Shown piece by piece: positions 35,215-47,036 of a stretch of 64,000 nucleotides of DNA; the stretch's first letter is position 1; each line of letters starts with the position of its first letter. A model generated the notes under the pieces. The model was not told the DNA's origin. It ran no database searches and saw only the letters and a program-made list of their open reading frames with translations. The position numbers and the translations under genes are program-made. Origin of the DNA: Diphasiastrum complanatum (lineage: Eukaryota; Streptophyta; Lycopodiopsida; Lycopodiales; Lycopodiaceae); contig CM055095.1 in assembly GCA_029204225.1 (NCBI GenBank), positions 15,096,049-15,160,048 of the forward strand, read 5' to 3'.

Positions 35215-36670
35215 ATGGACTTCCTCAATGAATGAATCTGAGATTAGGATGATTAGTAGCAAGAAGAGTTGGAAGCACCAAACCTCCCCAGAGTTGCAGC
35301 CGCACAGATTGAAGCAGGAGCAGGACCAGCAACAATGGACCCAATGGATCAACTCGTACATGTTGTACCCTTACAAGTAATTCGGAGGGCACCTTGTCTC
35401 GAAATGCCAAAATATGATGGATTGACAGATCATATCAGGTCCCTTTAGATCTACGAACAAGCGTGCAAAATCTACGGTGAACAAACTCCTGAGGAAAAAT
35501 TAAAGTTGTTTCCAATGTCATTGATAGCTGTCCAAGACTAGTTTTTCAACCAGTCGGCCGAAGAAAAAGCCACATGGGAAGGGGTTAAAGTGGCTCTCAT
35601 CACCTGCTTCAAACCGAGAAAGTTCCTAGAAGACCCGTTTCTTCTGCTAAGCAAAATCAAAATGCAAAAATGAGAAAGGGCTTGAGACTATATCGAATGG
35701 GTCAAGCATCTATGATTCGAATGCAACCCGGTCGTGGAACCTGGTCATCTGATGATTATGTTGTTCCTAGCCGGGTTACTATGAAGCTTTTAGCATTTCA
35801 CATGATCTGCTGATGGATCAGATTACAAAACTCCACAAACAACAGATGGAACAATTGACAACCCAGTTTGACCAAAAATTGAAGGCTTTTCAAAGTACTA
35901 TAGCAACATCTTCTAATGTGCCTGATCAAATCAACTATAGCACCTACGAAGAGAGAATGTATGGTTTCCAGTTTATACACAAAACCACACATATAGCACC
36001 TACGAAGAGAGAATGTATAGTTTCTAGTTTATACACAAAACCACACAGCCAATGAGTATTTTGTTTTGAAACAAAATCTCAAACTGACACATCGGTATTG
36101 CCATCTGTGCAACACATCATCGCATGAAACATCGTTTTGTCCATTCAACCACAAGATTATTCAGCAAAAGAGGAATCAATACGAGACCTCTTATCCAAAC
36201 CACCAAGGGGCACTGAATGCGGCACCACGGTTCGAAACTCCAATGAATCAGCACCGCATGGCATTATCTGCACCACTAGGGCTAGCTAACAATCAACTGG
36301 CCCAAGTAAACTTAATATCAGTAGAGCACGTGTACCATCCCAACCTGAGCAATAATAGTGGTATGGGCTAGATGAGCCATACGTTGATCCGGCTATCAAC
36401 GAATATTTTGCGACATACACTGCCCAACCTCAACACCAAGGTGGGAGAATTTATAGCTGTTATGGATGCGGAGAAGGGCATAGAATTGTCAAATGCCCTC
36501 ATAAGGGTATATACACACTCTTCTATCGAGAGTTGTGAGAAATCCAGAATATTCACATGGGTGGGGAACCACCATAAATGTGTGAATGATCTTACCAAAG
36601 TTTTGTGTAAGCACCTAGACCACATGGAGAGTGAAATTCACAATCTACCTCAAGAATTTAAGGCTTAAGC
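35215..36670 (+). pseudogene. Gag relic of outer gypsy-like element A
   Basis: Capsid-like residues LEMPKYDGLTDHI, IYEQACKIYGEQTPEEKLKL and ATWEGVKVALITCFKPRKFL are interrupted by several stops. Near 35,813 a coiled-coil-like segment follows (HKQQMEQLTTQFDQKLKAFQ). A CCHC knuckle, CYGCGEGHRIVKC, is at 36,458-36,496. A 55-bp segment (ttatacacaaaaccacac...) is tandemly duplicated near 35,960-36,050. The gag is broken off near 36,680 by repeat E. Confidence 0.7.
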
Positions 36671-37481
36671 ACAATCTAGAATGCTATTGATCAAAGCATC
36701 ATTAATTCCACACGTGTGAAAAAAGTACACAAGCATTAAATGTATGAAGAATGCTTCCAAACTCGGATTAGAGAGAGAAACACAATACAAGCAAAACAAT
36801 ATGAGATCCAATTTTGACATTATGACAACCTCTATCTTGATTCATCATCATTAATGGTGCGGAAACCCACAATATATATATAGAGGGAGCAATAGCTCGT
36901 GGTAGTACTAGCATGCAACCACTTTTAGCCATGTCTACAAGCCTAATCTACCAAAATAATGACACAAATCAATTTACATGCATGGTTGTTCACCAACTCC
37001 TACCTACTTTCTACATGTCAAATTCTAAACTAGATATGTACAATTCTACTTGCATGTGTCCATTACAACTTTTGCATGCCTTACATGCCACAATGGAAAC
37101 TTAGGACACAATGCATTTAATGTGGCTTGAGTTCCTACTAGCCCAAATTTGGCCAATTCTATGTCTAAACCTACATGCATGTCATTTTTGACCAATTAGA
37201 CATAAATGCATATCATGTAGCTCGAGTTTCTACAAGACTAAAATTGATATTTACAACTTGTAATAGTACATGCAAGATGAATTTCTTCATCTACCCCAAT
37301 AGTCAAGTTGAATGGCTTTTTATTCTTCACACTCCTTCTAAAAAGCTATCAAGTTGACTTGAACACTTGATCTTGAAATACTCCAAGGTTGGTCCAATGC
37401 TTGATGAAGAACTTTTTGTGTGGATTCTTTGCTTTGCATTTGAATTGAAGAACATCCAAAGAATCCATCATGGCAGCTCCC

Positions 37482-37997
37482 TTACCATATCCACGATAAG
37501 ATCTCTTTGATAGAAATTTCTTGCCAATTCCACCAAATTGCCATTATTCCAATTTGCTTCCTCCATGCTTGATGTTGATCTTGGATTTGAAAAATCTTTA
37601 TGTATGAAGATGCTTGCAAGAAAAAAGTAGAAATCTGAGGCTTCCAAGCCTCATTTTTTTTCCAAAGATCATAGAGATCAAGATCAAAACAAGAGCAATA
37701 ATCAAGATCAAGCACACTAGCTTTATTAGTCCAAACACTATGAACTCTATCCAAAATGGATCTAATCCTGAAACCAAACTCTAAATTGATCTCATTGAGG
37801 CTAAATACTTTCTTAAGGGTGTAAGTGTCCTCATTGGATGCTTCACTTAACCTCAAAAGAAGTTTACAACATGCCTCATCACATGAAAGAACATGTTTTT
37901 GAATATGTTTGAGCTTGTTCTTATTCTTGCTCTTACTCAATTTAAGAGCACACAAATGGTGATACAATAACTTGCTTTCTATATTACTTGGAAACAT
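37482..37997 (-). CDS. Unrecognised ORF inside element E
   Basis: 171 residues starting MFPSNIESKLLYHHLCALKL, lysine-rich near residue 25-35 (KSKNKNKLKHIQKH), with aromatic segments (YCSCFDLDLYDLWKKNEAW) toward the C-terminus. No known domain was recognised. It sits between the two E repeats in the same orientation as they are read, so it may be the remnant of E's internal coding region. It may equally be chance. Confidence 0.25.
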   Translation of the reverse strand: MFPSNIESKLLYHHLCALKLSKSKNKNKLKHIQKHVLSCDEACCKLLLRLSEASNEDTYTLKKVFSLNEINLEFGFRIRSILDRVHSVWTNKASVLDLDYCSCFDLDLYDLWKKNEAWKPQISTFFLQASSYIKIFQIQDQHQAWRKQIGIMAIWWNWQEISIKEILSWIW

Positions 37998-38562
37998 AAT
38001 TTAGTCACCAATGACTAGAACTAATTCCAAACTAAAGGCTTTATTCAAAACTAGAATAGCTTTACTTAACCTTTGAGATGAACAAATCTCAACTAAGCAA
38101 AATAATACATCAACCAAAGGAAGAGAAACATAGGTGAGTATTATGGGATGAATACCACCTGATCTTATCCCTTCTTTTTCATGAATAAAGAACCACAAGG
38201 AATCGGCCTTGTACAATGAAGCGCTCGTGGTAGTACTAGCATGCAACCACTTTTAGCCACATCTACAAGCCTAATCTACCAAAATAATGACACATATAAC
38301 TTTACATGGATGCTTGTTCACCAACTCCTACCAACTTTCTACAAATGTCAAATTCTAAACTAGATATGTACAATTCTACTTGCATGTGTCCATTACAACT
38401 TTTGCATGCCTTGCATGTCACAATGGAAACTTAGGACACAATGCATTTAATTTGGCTTGAGTTCCTACTAGCCCAAATTTGGCCATTTCTATGGCTAAAT
38501 CTACATGCATGTCATTTTTTACCAATGAGACATAAATGCATATCATGTAGCTTGAGTTTCTA

Positions 38563-39083
38563 TGTTATGTCCATGGTCAGTAAGTAGGATTCAGTATACT
38601 CCTAGTCTTGGATACACAGTACTCCAGTAAATCAAGCTGTTAATTATGCCACGTCATATTGGATGTGATCCGAAAGTAACTAATATCCTTGTGAGGCCCA
38701 GAACACACTAAATGGAGTCTAGACAAGGTATGAGACAGTGTATGCATGTGTAGAGTTATCAATAGCAATTCTATGAATAGTTGGTCCATGCTTAGGACTC
38801 TATTCTAGGTGAATCTATGTATAGAGAACTTACGGCTATGCATGACTATGTGCCCAGGTTGCTTTTGGCTCTATATATTGAGGCCAAACTCGTCCTACTC
38901 CTCATTGTGATCATTGATTCATTGCCAAGGTTTCACTCTACCTTCATGCTTCTTATTCCTTGGCTTGGGGGTGAAGCTTCTAGAGTTGATTGGTTGCTTC
39001 TACTTGGTTGGGTGGTTGCTCCATAGTGTGTTTTCCATTGTGTTTTGTCTTGTAAGCAGGATCTTGAGGGAGCTTCTCTTATA
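38563..39083 (+). mobile_element. Solo LTR (family D-like), 521 bp
   Basis: tgttatgtccatgg...cttata is inserted in the right E repeat and flanked by 5-bp duplications ttcta (38,558-38,562 and 39,084-39,088). The uninterrupted target is visible in the left E repeat (gagtttctacaagac). A TATA-like ctatatattgagg lies near 38,870. The terminus is TA rather than the usual CA. Confidence 0.85.
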
Positions 39084-39189
39084 TTCTACAAGACTAAAAT
39101 TGATATTTACAACTTGTAATAGTACATGCAATATGAATTTCTTCATCAACCCCAATAGTCAAGGTGAATGGCTTTGTATTCTTCACAAG

Positions 39190-40330
39190 AGTGTGGAGAC
39201 GAGCACTGCTACAAGAATTGCCCATTAAGACTTGGAGCGAGTGCACCACTGAATCTGATCATGATGTAGACAACAACAGCTCCAAAGCAAGTGCCATAGA
39301 AATCTCCAATTCTCCATGTTTCGGTGTTAGCAGTTAAGCAAGTCCAAAAATGGAAAGGAGTGGCACCATCCCCACGTTCTTCAGTATCATTGGCAAATGA
39401 TCAATCTTTGGCCACAGGCCCATATCCTAACGCAAGGGAAGAATGACGACTATACCAGAGAATACGCCATTGGATATAAGAAACCCAGGTGGAGGAAGTT
39501 GTGCAAGCCAAGGAAAAACCGGTAGAACCTCAAGCCTTAGAAGTTCTAGCACCATCCGTTGGCTCACCATTAAGAACCGATCTTAATGACTGCTTGCACC
39601 ATCAAGAATTATCATTCCATATGGGAGAGCTTGAAGCTCTACAAATAGAATTGCTCACAAGTCTATTGACTAGTAGAATGAACATATCCCTCGAAGAGTT
39701 CCTGCAAATTGCACCCCAAGCAAAGAGCGTTCTAGCAGAATGGATTGATTTGGAACCTGAACCAACAACAAAAGAGCCCTTGTATTGTGTGGGCTACGAA
39801 GGAATCAACAACGTCCTCAATATTGGAGCATCGTGGGAGAGTGAGCAACACAACATCACCCTGACAATCAAACACAAGAGATATGAGGACAAAGCAGCTG
39901 TGATATATGGGAATCAAGAGTCAACTTGATCTCTACTATCTTATATAAAAAATGGGGGGATTGAAACTAGCAAGATTTGCTATCAAACTAGCTGATCAGT
40001 CTTGTGTGAAACCAAAAGTGTAGTTGAAGACATTCCAGTAAAGATAGCAGGAGTGCAATTTGTAATCACCTTTGTGGTGATGAAAATTCCAGAGTCTCCT
40101 TCTGCCTATCGAGTCTTACTATGAAGACCTTGGTTGAGCGCCAGTGGTTCACAACTGGGGGACCGAAAATCTCACCTTCGAGAGTAGAGAGCACACAATA
40201 AAGGTAGATCCAACCATTTGGGTGGTGAAACCTATTACTCCCAAGGCTGATGATGATTCCTCCACCACAGACCATAGTATTGACCACCTGAGACCAGTCA
40301 AGGGAGGTCATTAAGATTCTCAAATTGACA
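39190..40330 (+). pseudogene. Element A gag-pol junction and protease relic
   Basis: GDEHCYKNCPLRLG near 39,205 looks like the end of a second zinc knuckle. A frame at 39,489-39,929 has LLTSRMNISLEEFLQIAPQA and is unassigned. At about 40,020-40,130, VEDIPVKIAGVQFVITFVVM and SAYRVLL, then a stop, then RPWL correspond to the flap and end block (Y-VLLGRPWL) of gypsy retropepsins. Several stops are present. Confidence 0.5.
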
Positions 40331-40595
40331 TTGTGCATTGGACAGAAACATCAGCCACAATTGAGTGTATGGCTGGACATGCGTGTCAGTTGGAATCAGA
40401 TACGAAATCCAACACATCTTCACCGAAAGGGTACACCCCAGATACGCTGATAGCTTACGGGGTGAACATGATCAACATGGCATGGTCAGCAACAGAACCT
40501 ATACCTGAGCAATTTGAATATAATTTGGTACCCTGGAAACATGCTTTTCATACAACAAAGAAGCTGAACTGACAAATGACCAGATCTTATAACAT

Positions 40596-41996
40596 ATGGA
40601 ACCTGATCGATTTGGAATGAGAAGGATACTAGCTCAACCTCCACAGAAATCGCCAATAGAGGTGGAACCACCCAAGACACCTATCACTAAGAAGAATAAA
40701 ATAAAACAACGCTACAATCAGGTGATCCGTTGGAGTGATCTACCAGAAGAAATGATAGCTACGGTTGATGTAGATATTCACAATCACGAAGTGAATATCA
40801 AGCTAGTTCCCCAAAAGGATAACAAGGATGTAACTGATCATGTTGAAAAAAAAGAAAGAAAGAAGGTATTGGACTCCTTGAAATCTATCCAATCGAAACC
40901 AGACACAGCGTCATCATCACAGATGACAAGAAGTAAGTTGTGCTAATATCAACTTATTGAAGGAAGAATCTCGTCGAGCGCCAGTTCACGAGATGCCAGA
41001 AACCTTCAAAATTATACCTTAGACGACGTGGTAATTATGTTGTCGAAAGTGCAAAGAGAGCATGATAAGAATCAGGAAACTAAAAAAACAAGTCTTTGAA
41101 GGACCTGCACCGACAAAACTGATGAATCTAGCAAAGCCAGACAAAAAAGAGAAATTTGTTTATGTGGGAGAACAATTGACACCCACTCAGTTCACACGAC
41201 TACCCACTCTATTGGTGGAATACAAAGACTGTTTTGCATGTACATACAAGGATCTGATGGGTATACCACCATTCGTAGTCCAACACACCATACCCTTGGT
41301 GGATGGAATAGTCCCCAAGGTGAGCCAATATTATCACTACAATTCTAACTACACTCAGTTGATCAAGCAGGAGTTGTAAAAGCTGCTCGACATCGATTTC
41401 ATTTATGAAATTGAGCATACAAAATGGGTATCACCAATATTCAAAGTACCCAAAAAGAATGACAAAATGTGAATTTGAGTAAATCTACAAGCATTAAATG
41501 TAGTTACAAAAAAGGATCATTTTCCCTTACCTTTCATGGAAAGTATTCTGGATGGAGTAGTAGGAGCTGAAGCTTACTATTTTTTGGACGACTTCAGCAG
41601 CTACATTCAAGTGAAGATAGCGTCGGAAGATCAACATTCGCCACTAAACGGGGAACTTATGCCTATAAGGTAATGCCATTCGGTCTTTGCAATGCTCCTA
41701 GTACCTTCTAGAGAGTCATGCAAGTGGCATTCAAAGAATACCTACAAAAGTTTCTAGATATTTTCTTGGATGATCTGTGCGTGCACGGGCACAATTCAGA
41801 ATACTTATCCACTTTGGAGAAAGTGTTGATTCAATGCCGCAAGTATCAAATATCCTTGAACCTAGAAAAGTGTCAGTTTTGGGTGACACATGACCTAATA
41901 TTGGATCATATTGTATCAAGACACATAATTGCTACAGATCTATCAAAGATAAGGGTCATTGTTGATTTGCCACCTCTAGGGACGATTCCCGCATGA
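40596..41996 (+). pseudogene. Element A reverse transcriptase relic (Ty3/gypsy type)
   Basis: After a basic linker (about 40,600-40,945), LLVEYKDCFACTYKDLMGIP and HTIPLVDGIVPK start the RT. WVSPIFKVPKKN, HFPLPFMESILDGVVGAEAY, YFLDDFSSYIQVKIASEDQ and VMPFGLCNAPSTF follow, with stops and a frameshift between. The catalytic box reads FLDD (about 41,763-41,774, DIFLDDLCVHGHN). LNLEKCQFWV is the conserved thumb start. The reading ends at TGA about 41,995, so RNase H and integrase are missing. Confidence 0.82.
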
Positions 41997-41997
41997 G

Positions 41998-42616
41998 GCA
42001 AATTTTCTGACCCAACAGGAGGAGCTTTTTCGACAGACACTCACAGGCTACCAAGCGGCCTTTGATGGGTATCACCTTAGTGCACACCAAGATCTCACAC
42101 AAGCTAAGGCGTCCCTCAAAGATTGGCAACAGCACCTGGCCCATCAGCCACAATCGGCCCCAATGGTGATTCCATCACCACCTACATTAGAAGCTGCACA
42201 GGCTAGCATGAGCCACGGTCAATGATCTGATGCAGCGGGGCATGTAGATCAAGATCAAGGCCCAGATCAAGACCTAGACACTACTCAAGGGCCAGACAGA
42301 ATTCAGACAGAGCAATTGAGGAGCAACAAACATCAACCTCCCAGGGCTCTCGGTCCATTTCGGCCAGACGCTGACCAAGAAGCGTGGAGGAGAAAATTGA
42401 TGCATTCATGGTACAATTCCCTCGAGGTCAATGAGATCGCATGCCTTCCGGCACTGGCTCCACAACCTGCATGGCAACAACGCACCTTTGAGAAAGATTC
42501 GTCGACCATCAGAGCTTATGTGACCAGTTTGCGGCAGCTACGGATAAGTCCTCATTTTGTCCCCATTCACCATGATACAAATGGGCGGAATGCGGGACTC
42601 CTTTGGACCAGATAAC
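41998..42616 (+). pseudogene. Unknown ORF 1 between RT and 3' LTR of element A
   Basis: One frame, with a single stop near 42,225, reads LTQQEELFRQTLTGYQAAFD, a Q/H-rich helix, then DQDQGPDQDLDTTQGPDRIQ, FRPDADQEAWRRKLMHSWYN and TSLRQLRISPHFVPIHHD. No RNase H, integrase or envelope signature is recognised. Its place between pol and the 3' LTR suggests an extra ORF or a recombined segment. Confidence 0.4.
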
Positions 42617-42773
42617 CATACGCACATTCAACTGGCCAAAGATATATTCAGAGCATGTGTGGGGCACGGACGTAGATGCCAAAAGGGCTCTAGTCCAATT
42701 TTTCAAGTAATATATCAAGTGCCCTGATCCCACAGTCCACACAATAGTCGAAGTCATCTAGGACTCAAAGTTT

Positions 42774-43079
42774 TTGCTGCGGGACTCCACCAAATGGGAC
42801 AACTTTTTGCCACCCTTGATTTTTGATCCCAACATAGCCCTGGCGTCAGATAAACTTGAAGACCAACTTCTAGTGGCCAGAGTGTACTATAGAGCGGCAA
42901 TGTTAGGCCATCCTTGGCCAGGCAAAATTTTGACATGGATAGCCCAATTTTGGCTGGCGGGTGTCCATAAGGTCTTTTTTCCACCCAAAGACGAGCATAG
43001 CCTGGAGCAAGTCGACTATATGAACGACGTCACCGAATATCTAATAAAGCATCGCCATGAAACCCGAGGCCCGTACTAG
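42774..43079 (+). pseudogene. Unknown ORF 2 next to the 3' LTR of element A
   Basis: This 101-residue frame contains STKWDNFLPPLIFDPNIALA, SDKLEDQLLVARVYYRAAML and WIAQFWLAGVHKVFFPPKDE. It is probably the continuation of unknown ORF 1 after a stop or frameshift. No family was recognised. It ends 24 bp before the LTR start; gagggagg lies between and could act as a polypurine tract. Confidence 0.4.
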
Positions 43080-43102
43080 CGCCATAGTGCCGAGGGAGGC
43101 CC

Positions 43103-43738
43103 TGTTGAGAGTATTTCCTGTAAATAAATAAAAATAACCGGAAGTAGAAAATAAGTTGCGAGGGCCGTGGCATCCTGTGTGCGTAAGCCCATAGCCCAAT
43201 GAGCACTTGAAAAATATTGTATTCTAAATAAACTAAATTTGGGCGATGTAATTAAAAGTAAAAGGGCCCAAAGTTAAGTTAAACAAGTTTTGTTAAGTTC
43301 TAATTAGTAGTCAAAGTCAAAAAGGTGGTAGGTGGGTTGTGCTTCCTTGTGCACCTTAGATTGAAGTGTGTTTCTGTTGAAGGGCTAGGATTTCAATCCT
43401 CCCTCCCTTGAAGTAGCCAATAGAAACCAAGGGGCAAGGGCCTCCCCAAAGATAAAAAGACACCTCTTGTACTTCATTTCACATGCTAATTGAGAGGAGA
43501 CTCTACCATTTTGAGTACCAAGCATCCTCATGTGCTATTGCTCTTGTCCACTGCTCTTTTGCTTGAAATTTTCTATTTCCCTTGGATTGTTATTTCATTG
43601 TTTATGATAGTTAAGGCTTTCCATTTGATGTTTACAATAGCTAATGAGCAACTCTGTCTAATCTCTATCTGTCTCTCCTCCTTTCACCTCTACCAAGCAT
43701 GTGGGAAATGGTTAATGTTAGTCTGTTGATAGAGTTAT
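43103..43738 (+). repeat. LTR-like repeat of element A, right copy
   Basis: It starts tgttgagagtatttcctg and matches 21,524-22,165 with scattered differences. The match is lost after gatagagtta at about 43,735. The true 3' end is missing or displaced, so no target duplication can be read. Confidence 0.65.
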
Positions 43739-44030
43739 TTGTGTTAGTTTGTGCTAGAAGGCAACTAAATAAAGCAACTAACCATAGTTAGAGCCCTATC
43801 CTAGTGGAACTAACCCTTTTGACAGGCGAAGCGTTGCTCACCACCATTGATATACCCAACACATTTGTCTCTAAGTCCCTCCCTATATTCTAGCTCACGA
43901 GAAAATGTATCTTCTAGTCTAAATGATTATTTAAGAACATTAAATATATCTAAAAAGCATGAGGTTTGCAGCCTTCCATCAATGACACCATGTGCCCCCA
44001 AACTACTTAGCTAAATATTATCAATTTTCA
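43739..44030. other. Unassigned sequence
   Basis: No coding or terminal signal was found. Confidence 0.35.
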
Positions 44031-44325
44031 CACTAGCTGTATGGTAACATGTATTTGCTAATCACACCAAGTGCTAATCTAAACTTGATACATGAGGCTT
44101 TTGGTAATGCTTTGGTGAATGAATCAACAACACACATAGATAAAGATACATGATCTAATATGACCTTTACTAGCACCTTTTCTTGAACAATATGATGGGC
44201 AACTTCTATGTGCTTGCCTCTTGCGTGGAAGACTAGATCTGGCTTTGGGCTGATATGTTGTCACATCCTTAGATATGACCACCTTTAGCTCCACTAATAG
44301 TCTCTTGATCCACAATATTTCATTA
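44031..44325 (-). pseudogene. Copia RNase H fragment, minus strand
   Basis: Minus-strand reading gives LWIKRLLVELKVV, then in shifted frames RGKHIEVAHHIVQEKVL, VVDSFTKALPKASC and FRLALGVISKYM, the end of a copia RNase H. A reverse-complement copy of ggcatcagaggt, similar to a primer-binding site, lies near 44,691 on the same strand. This suggests a deleted minus-strand copia element. Confidence 0.6.
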
Positions 44326-44875
44326 GTTCATGTTGTCAAGGTTTTGTACTCATTTCAATGGATGAGTGTGAGATTGTTTTCTACTTCTTTGATAATCATG
44401 AGATTTCTATTTTTCCAAAGAAGATTGCATACACACTTGTTGATTTTCTATCCACTCATTTTGATGCAAAATTAGATTTTGAAACACCAACCAAGTGAAT
44501 GTTGTCTCCCCTATAAAGTATGCCAATATTGAGAGTACTCAAGAGGTATTGAAACATTATTTTTGCAATTTTCCAATGCATGATTAGGGGAGATTACATA
44601 TGTTGACTCAATCTATTTATTTGGTCTAGATATAAATAGCCATATCAAAGAGCCTATGTGTTGTAAAGCTAGCTCCAAGTACAAGCTTTACCTCTGATGC
44701 CACTAGTGCTACATTTATACTCATGCTACTCTCGCTGCCACTGAGACCAGAATGCAGTCAGTGCCATTTTATCTAGGTATGATTAAAGGAAGCTTGGGAA
44801 TCAATAAAATTTAGAGAGAGAAAATTGTGTTTTACCATATTGGTCTAAGAACTTGCTGTAAGGGGAGGTGCAATT
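44326..44875. other. Decayed sequence with a possible minus-strand primer-binding site
   Basis: acctctgatgcc near 44,691 is the reverse complement of a primer-binding-site-like word. Otherwise nothing can be supported. Confidence 0.3.
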
Positions 44876-45012
44876 ATTACGGCCATATTCAGCTAAGGAC
44901 ATGGAATAGTCCTAATGTGGTAGACTAGCCTTTTGATATTCGAGTTTGTTAGCCACGCCGAAAATTAATTTCCATGTCGAGGCCTGTTTGTGACTAATGA
45001 TGACCTTGAAAG
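44876..45012 (+). repeat. Partial LTR of family D
   Basis: acggccatattcag, gacatggaatagtcctaat and gtcgaggcctgtttgtgactaatga match the first 130 bp of LTR D at 23,299. The sequence then switches to element F. Confidence 0.65.
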
Positions 45013-45027
45013 GTAAAGAAACAAATT

Positions 45028-45180
45028 GTTTCTGGCCACAAAGCTATGATAGCTTTAGAGCTCAAGATAGAAGAAAAACAAGGGAGCTACGTGGACGCAA
45101 ACAAAAAAGCTTCGAGGACCGAAGTCACGAAGACGACGATCAAACATTCGTTGACTGAAGGTCACACGAACACGAAGGTA
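45028..45180 (+). repeat. Partial LTR start of element F
   Basis: tgtttctggccacaaagc resembles the LTR start at 46,019 (tgtttctaactacaaagcc). Both are preceded by an AAAGAAACAAA-like purine tract. Later words (cgaacacgaaggt) also agree. Confidence 0.45.
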
Positions 45181-45189
45181 ACCAGTCCA

Positions 45190-46018
45190 GATACACCCAA
45201 AAGATCCTAGAGGACTTTGGAATGCTGAACTGCAAAGGAGCGATTATTCCAATGCTCGTAGGGACGGTGCTGACAAGCGACGACTGTCCAAAGACTGAGG
45301 AAGAGAGAGAACAGATGCAGCTCACACCTTACAGGAAGCTGATAGGATCACCTATGTACCTTGTAGACAACACACTCCTTGATATTGCTCATGCAGTATT
45401 CATGATGAGCCAATTCTGCATGAATCCAGGCTCGACACATTTGAAGATTGCGAAACAAATTTTGCAATATCTTCAATTAACGAGGGATTACGGGCTGTGT
45501 TATTGTCGTGGTGTAGGTATCAGGATACTTTCCTATAGCGATGCTAGCTGGGCATCTCTCAAGGACGATTGTAAAAGCGTCTCAGGAGGGTGCACCATCG
45601 CATCAAGAGCAACAATTCTCTGGGTCAGCAAGAAGCAGACCATTGTAGCCCACTCATCCTGCGAAGCAGAGTACGTTGCAGCAGCAAAGATGGCCAACAA
45701 GATAATCTGGCTAAGATAGTTCCTGGATGAATTGGGCAAAACAAGGAACGAGCCTCTGGTCTTGTAGATGGAAAACACCTCTGCAATACATCTAACAAAA
45801 GATCCCGTGTTCCATTCCAGAACGAAGCACATTGTGATCAAGTATCACTTGATCAGGGATCTAATTAAATAGAAGATGTTGCAGACCACCTTCATCGGAA
45901 CAAAAGACATGTTGCTGACATCTTCACCAAAGTCCTGGACAAAGGACTCTTTGGGAGACAGAGGAGCAGTCTCGGGATCGTAAAGCTATCATGCTTTGAG
46001 AGGGAGCTGAAGAAACAA
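45190..46018 (+). pseudogene. Copia element F RT end and RNase H
   Basis: LEDFGMLNCKGAIIPMLVGT and LTPYRKLIGSPMYLVDNTLL (about 45,205-45,380), KQILQYLQLTRDYGLCYC, LSYSDASWASLKDDCKSVSG, HSSCEAEYVAAAKMANKIIW and HSRTKHIVIKYHLIRDLI are the conserved end of copia pol. Stops at 45,717, 45,765 and later break it. A purine-rich tract, gagagggagctgaag, ends just before the LTR start at 46,019. Confidence 0.85.
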
Positions 46019-47035
46019 AATGTTTCTAACTACAAAGCCTTGCTAGCTTCCAGCTCTCCGCCTGACAGGAAACACGAAGATGAACAGTTTGCGAACATGA
46101 AAGTCAAAGGAGATGAACGCGAATGGTTCACAAACACGAAGGTCAAAGGAGACGAACATGAACGGTCCGTGAACACGAAAGATTCACGAACGAGAATCTT
46201 TTGCGGTTTGGCACGAGAACCTTTTGCGGTCAAGTACGAGAAAAGGCAGACGACCAAAATGAAACCAACAATGGGAACGGAACCAACGATGGAAACAAAA
46301 CCAACGTCGTGAAACCTTCTCAAGCCCTTCACGCTCCAAAGAGTACCAGCGAGATTATGCAAGTACCCAAAAGTACAGATGTCTGATCTGATGGCATGAC
46401 GTCAGTAGATACACTTTAGGTCATGGCTAATCTGCCACTCTTGTAATTTTCTGATTAGTTGTAGATGCTTAATCACTCTAATCTAAAAGTTACATAGAAC
46501 GACTATATACTTGCTGGATGATACTTGACAAAAAGATGACAAAATACACATACAGTGTAATGAAGTAGTCTGATGCTAGTAAGCAATCAAGACAAAATCA
46601 CAAAATACATGTCTGCTTGCATGCAAAGACAATTTTGTCTAGGATCTGTAGATTCAACAGTTTGCTAGTAAAGCGAGACGATTACTCATGAGAGAACCGT
46701 GTTTCTCCCACGTCAGCACACTGCATGCAGTGCTTGAAGAATCAAAGAAAAATCAATATAGATGATTTTATTGTCGTGTCTGTTCTCGAATGTAAATGTG
46801 TCTGTTGTTATTCCTGTGTCTAAGTTTCCTTGTTTATTTTAATTCCACACCTTGGTTGAAACTATGTTGAATGCTGTATTAATTTTACAAACGTAGATAA
46901 GCAGTGCCTGACTACACTCTGGAGGACTACAGGAATAATTCAGCTGGTAGTGTCCAGCGATCGCATCTGAACTCCATCCAAATCACAAGAGAGTCGTGGT
47001 CGTGACAGTTTCGCGATTTCCTTCTTTCTTGATCA
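46019..47035 (+). repeat. LTR of copia element F
   Basis: It starts tgtttctaactac after a polypurine tract and ends cttgatca, followed by one base and the primer-binding site tggtatcagagc (47,037). About 46,077-46,200 consists of three imperfect units of roughly 45 bp containing gaacacgaaggtcaaagga. Since pol lies to its left and a leader to its right, this LTR belongs to a tandem or recombined arrangement. Confidence 0.7.
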
Positions 47036-47036
47036 G

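Larger units (their letters stand above)
36680..39190 (-). mobile_element. Element E: minus-strand LTR-like repeat pair with unknown interior
   Basis: A segment at about 36,896-37,340 recurs at 38,222-38,562 plus 39,084-39,188 in the same orientation (shared: ctcgtggtagtactagcatg, tagtacatgcaa, ttcttcaca). On the minus strand the repeat starts tgtgaagaat. The second copy is interrupted by a solo LTR. Between the copies lies a minus-strand ORF (37,482-37,997) of no recognisable family. The outer-left boundary is uncertain and I found no clear target duplication. Confidence 0.5.

Noticed and set aside
40596-41996. Endogenous pararetrovirus (caulimovirid) instead of gypsy
   Set aside because: Flanking LTR-like repeats, a CCHC gag and a retropepsin end block support an LTR retrotransposon. 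No movement-protein or coat-protein features were seen.
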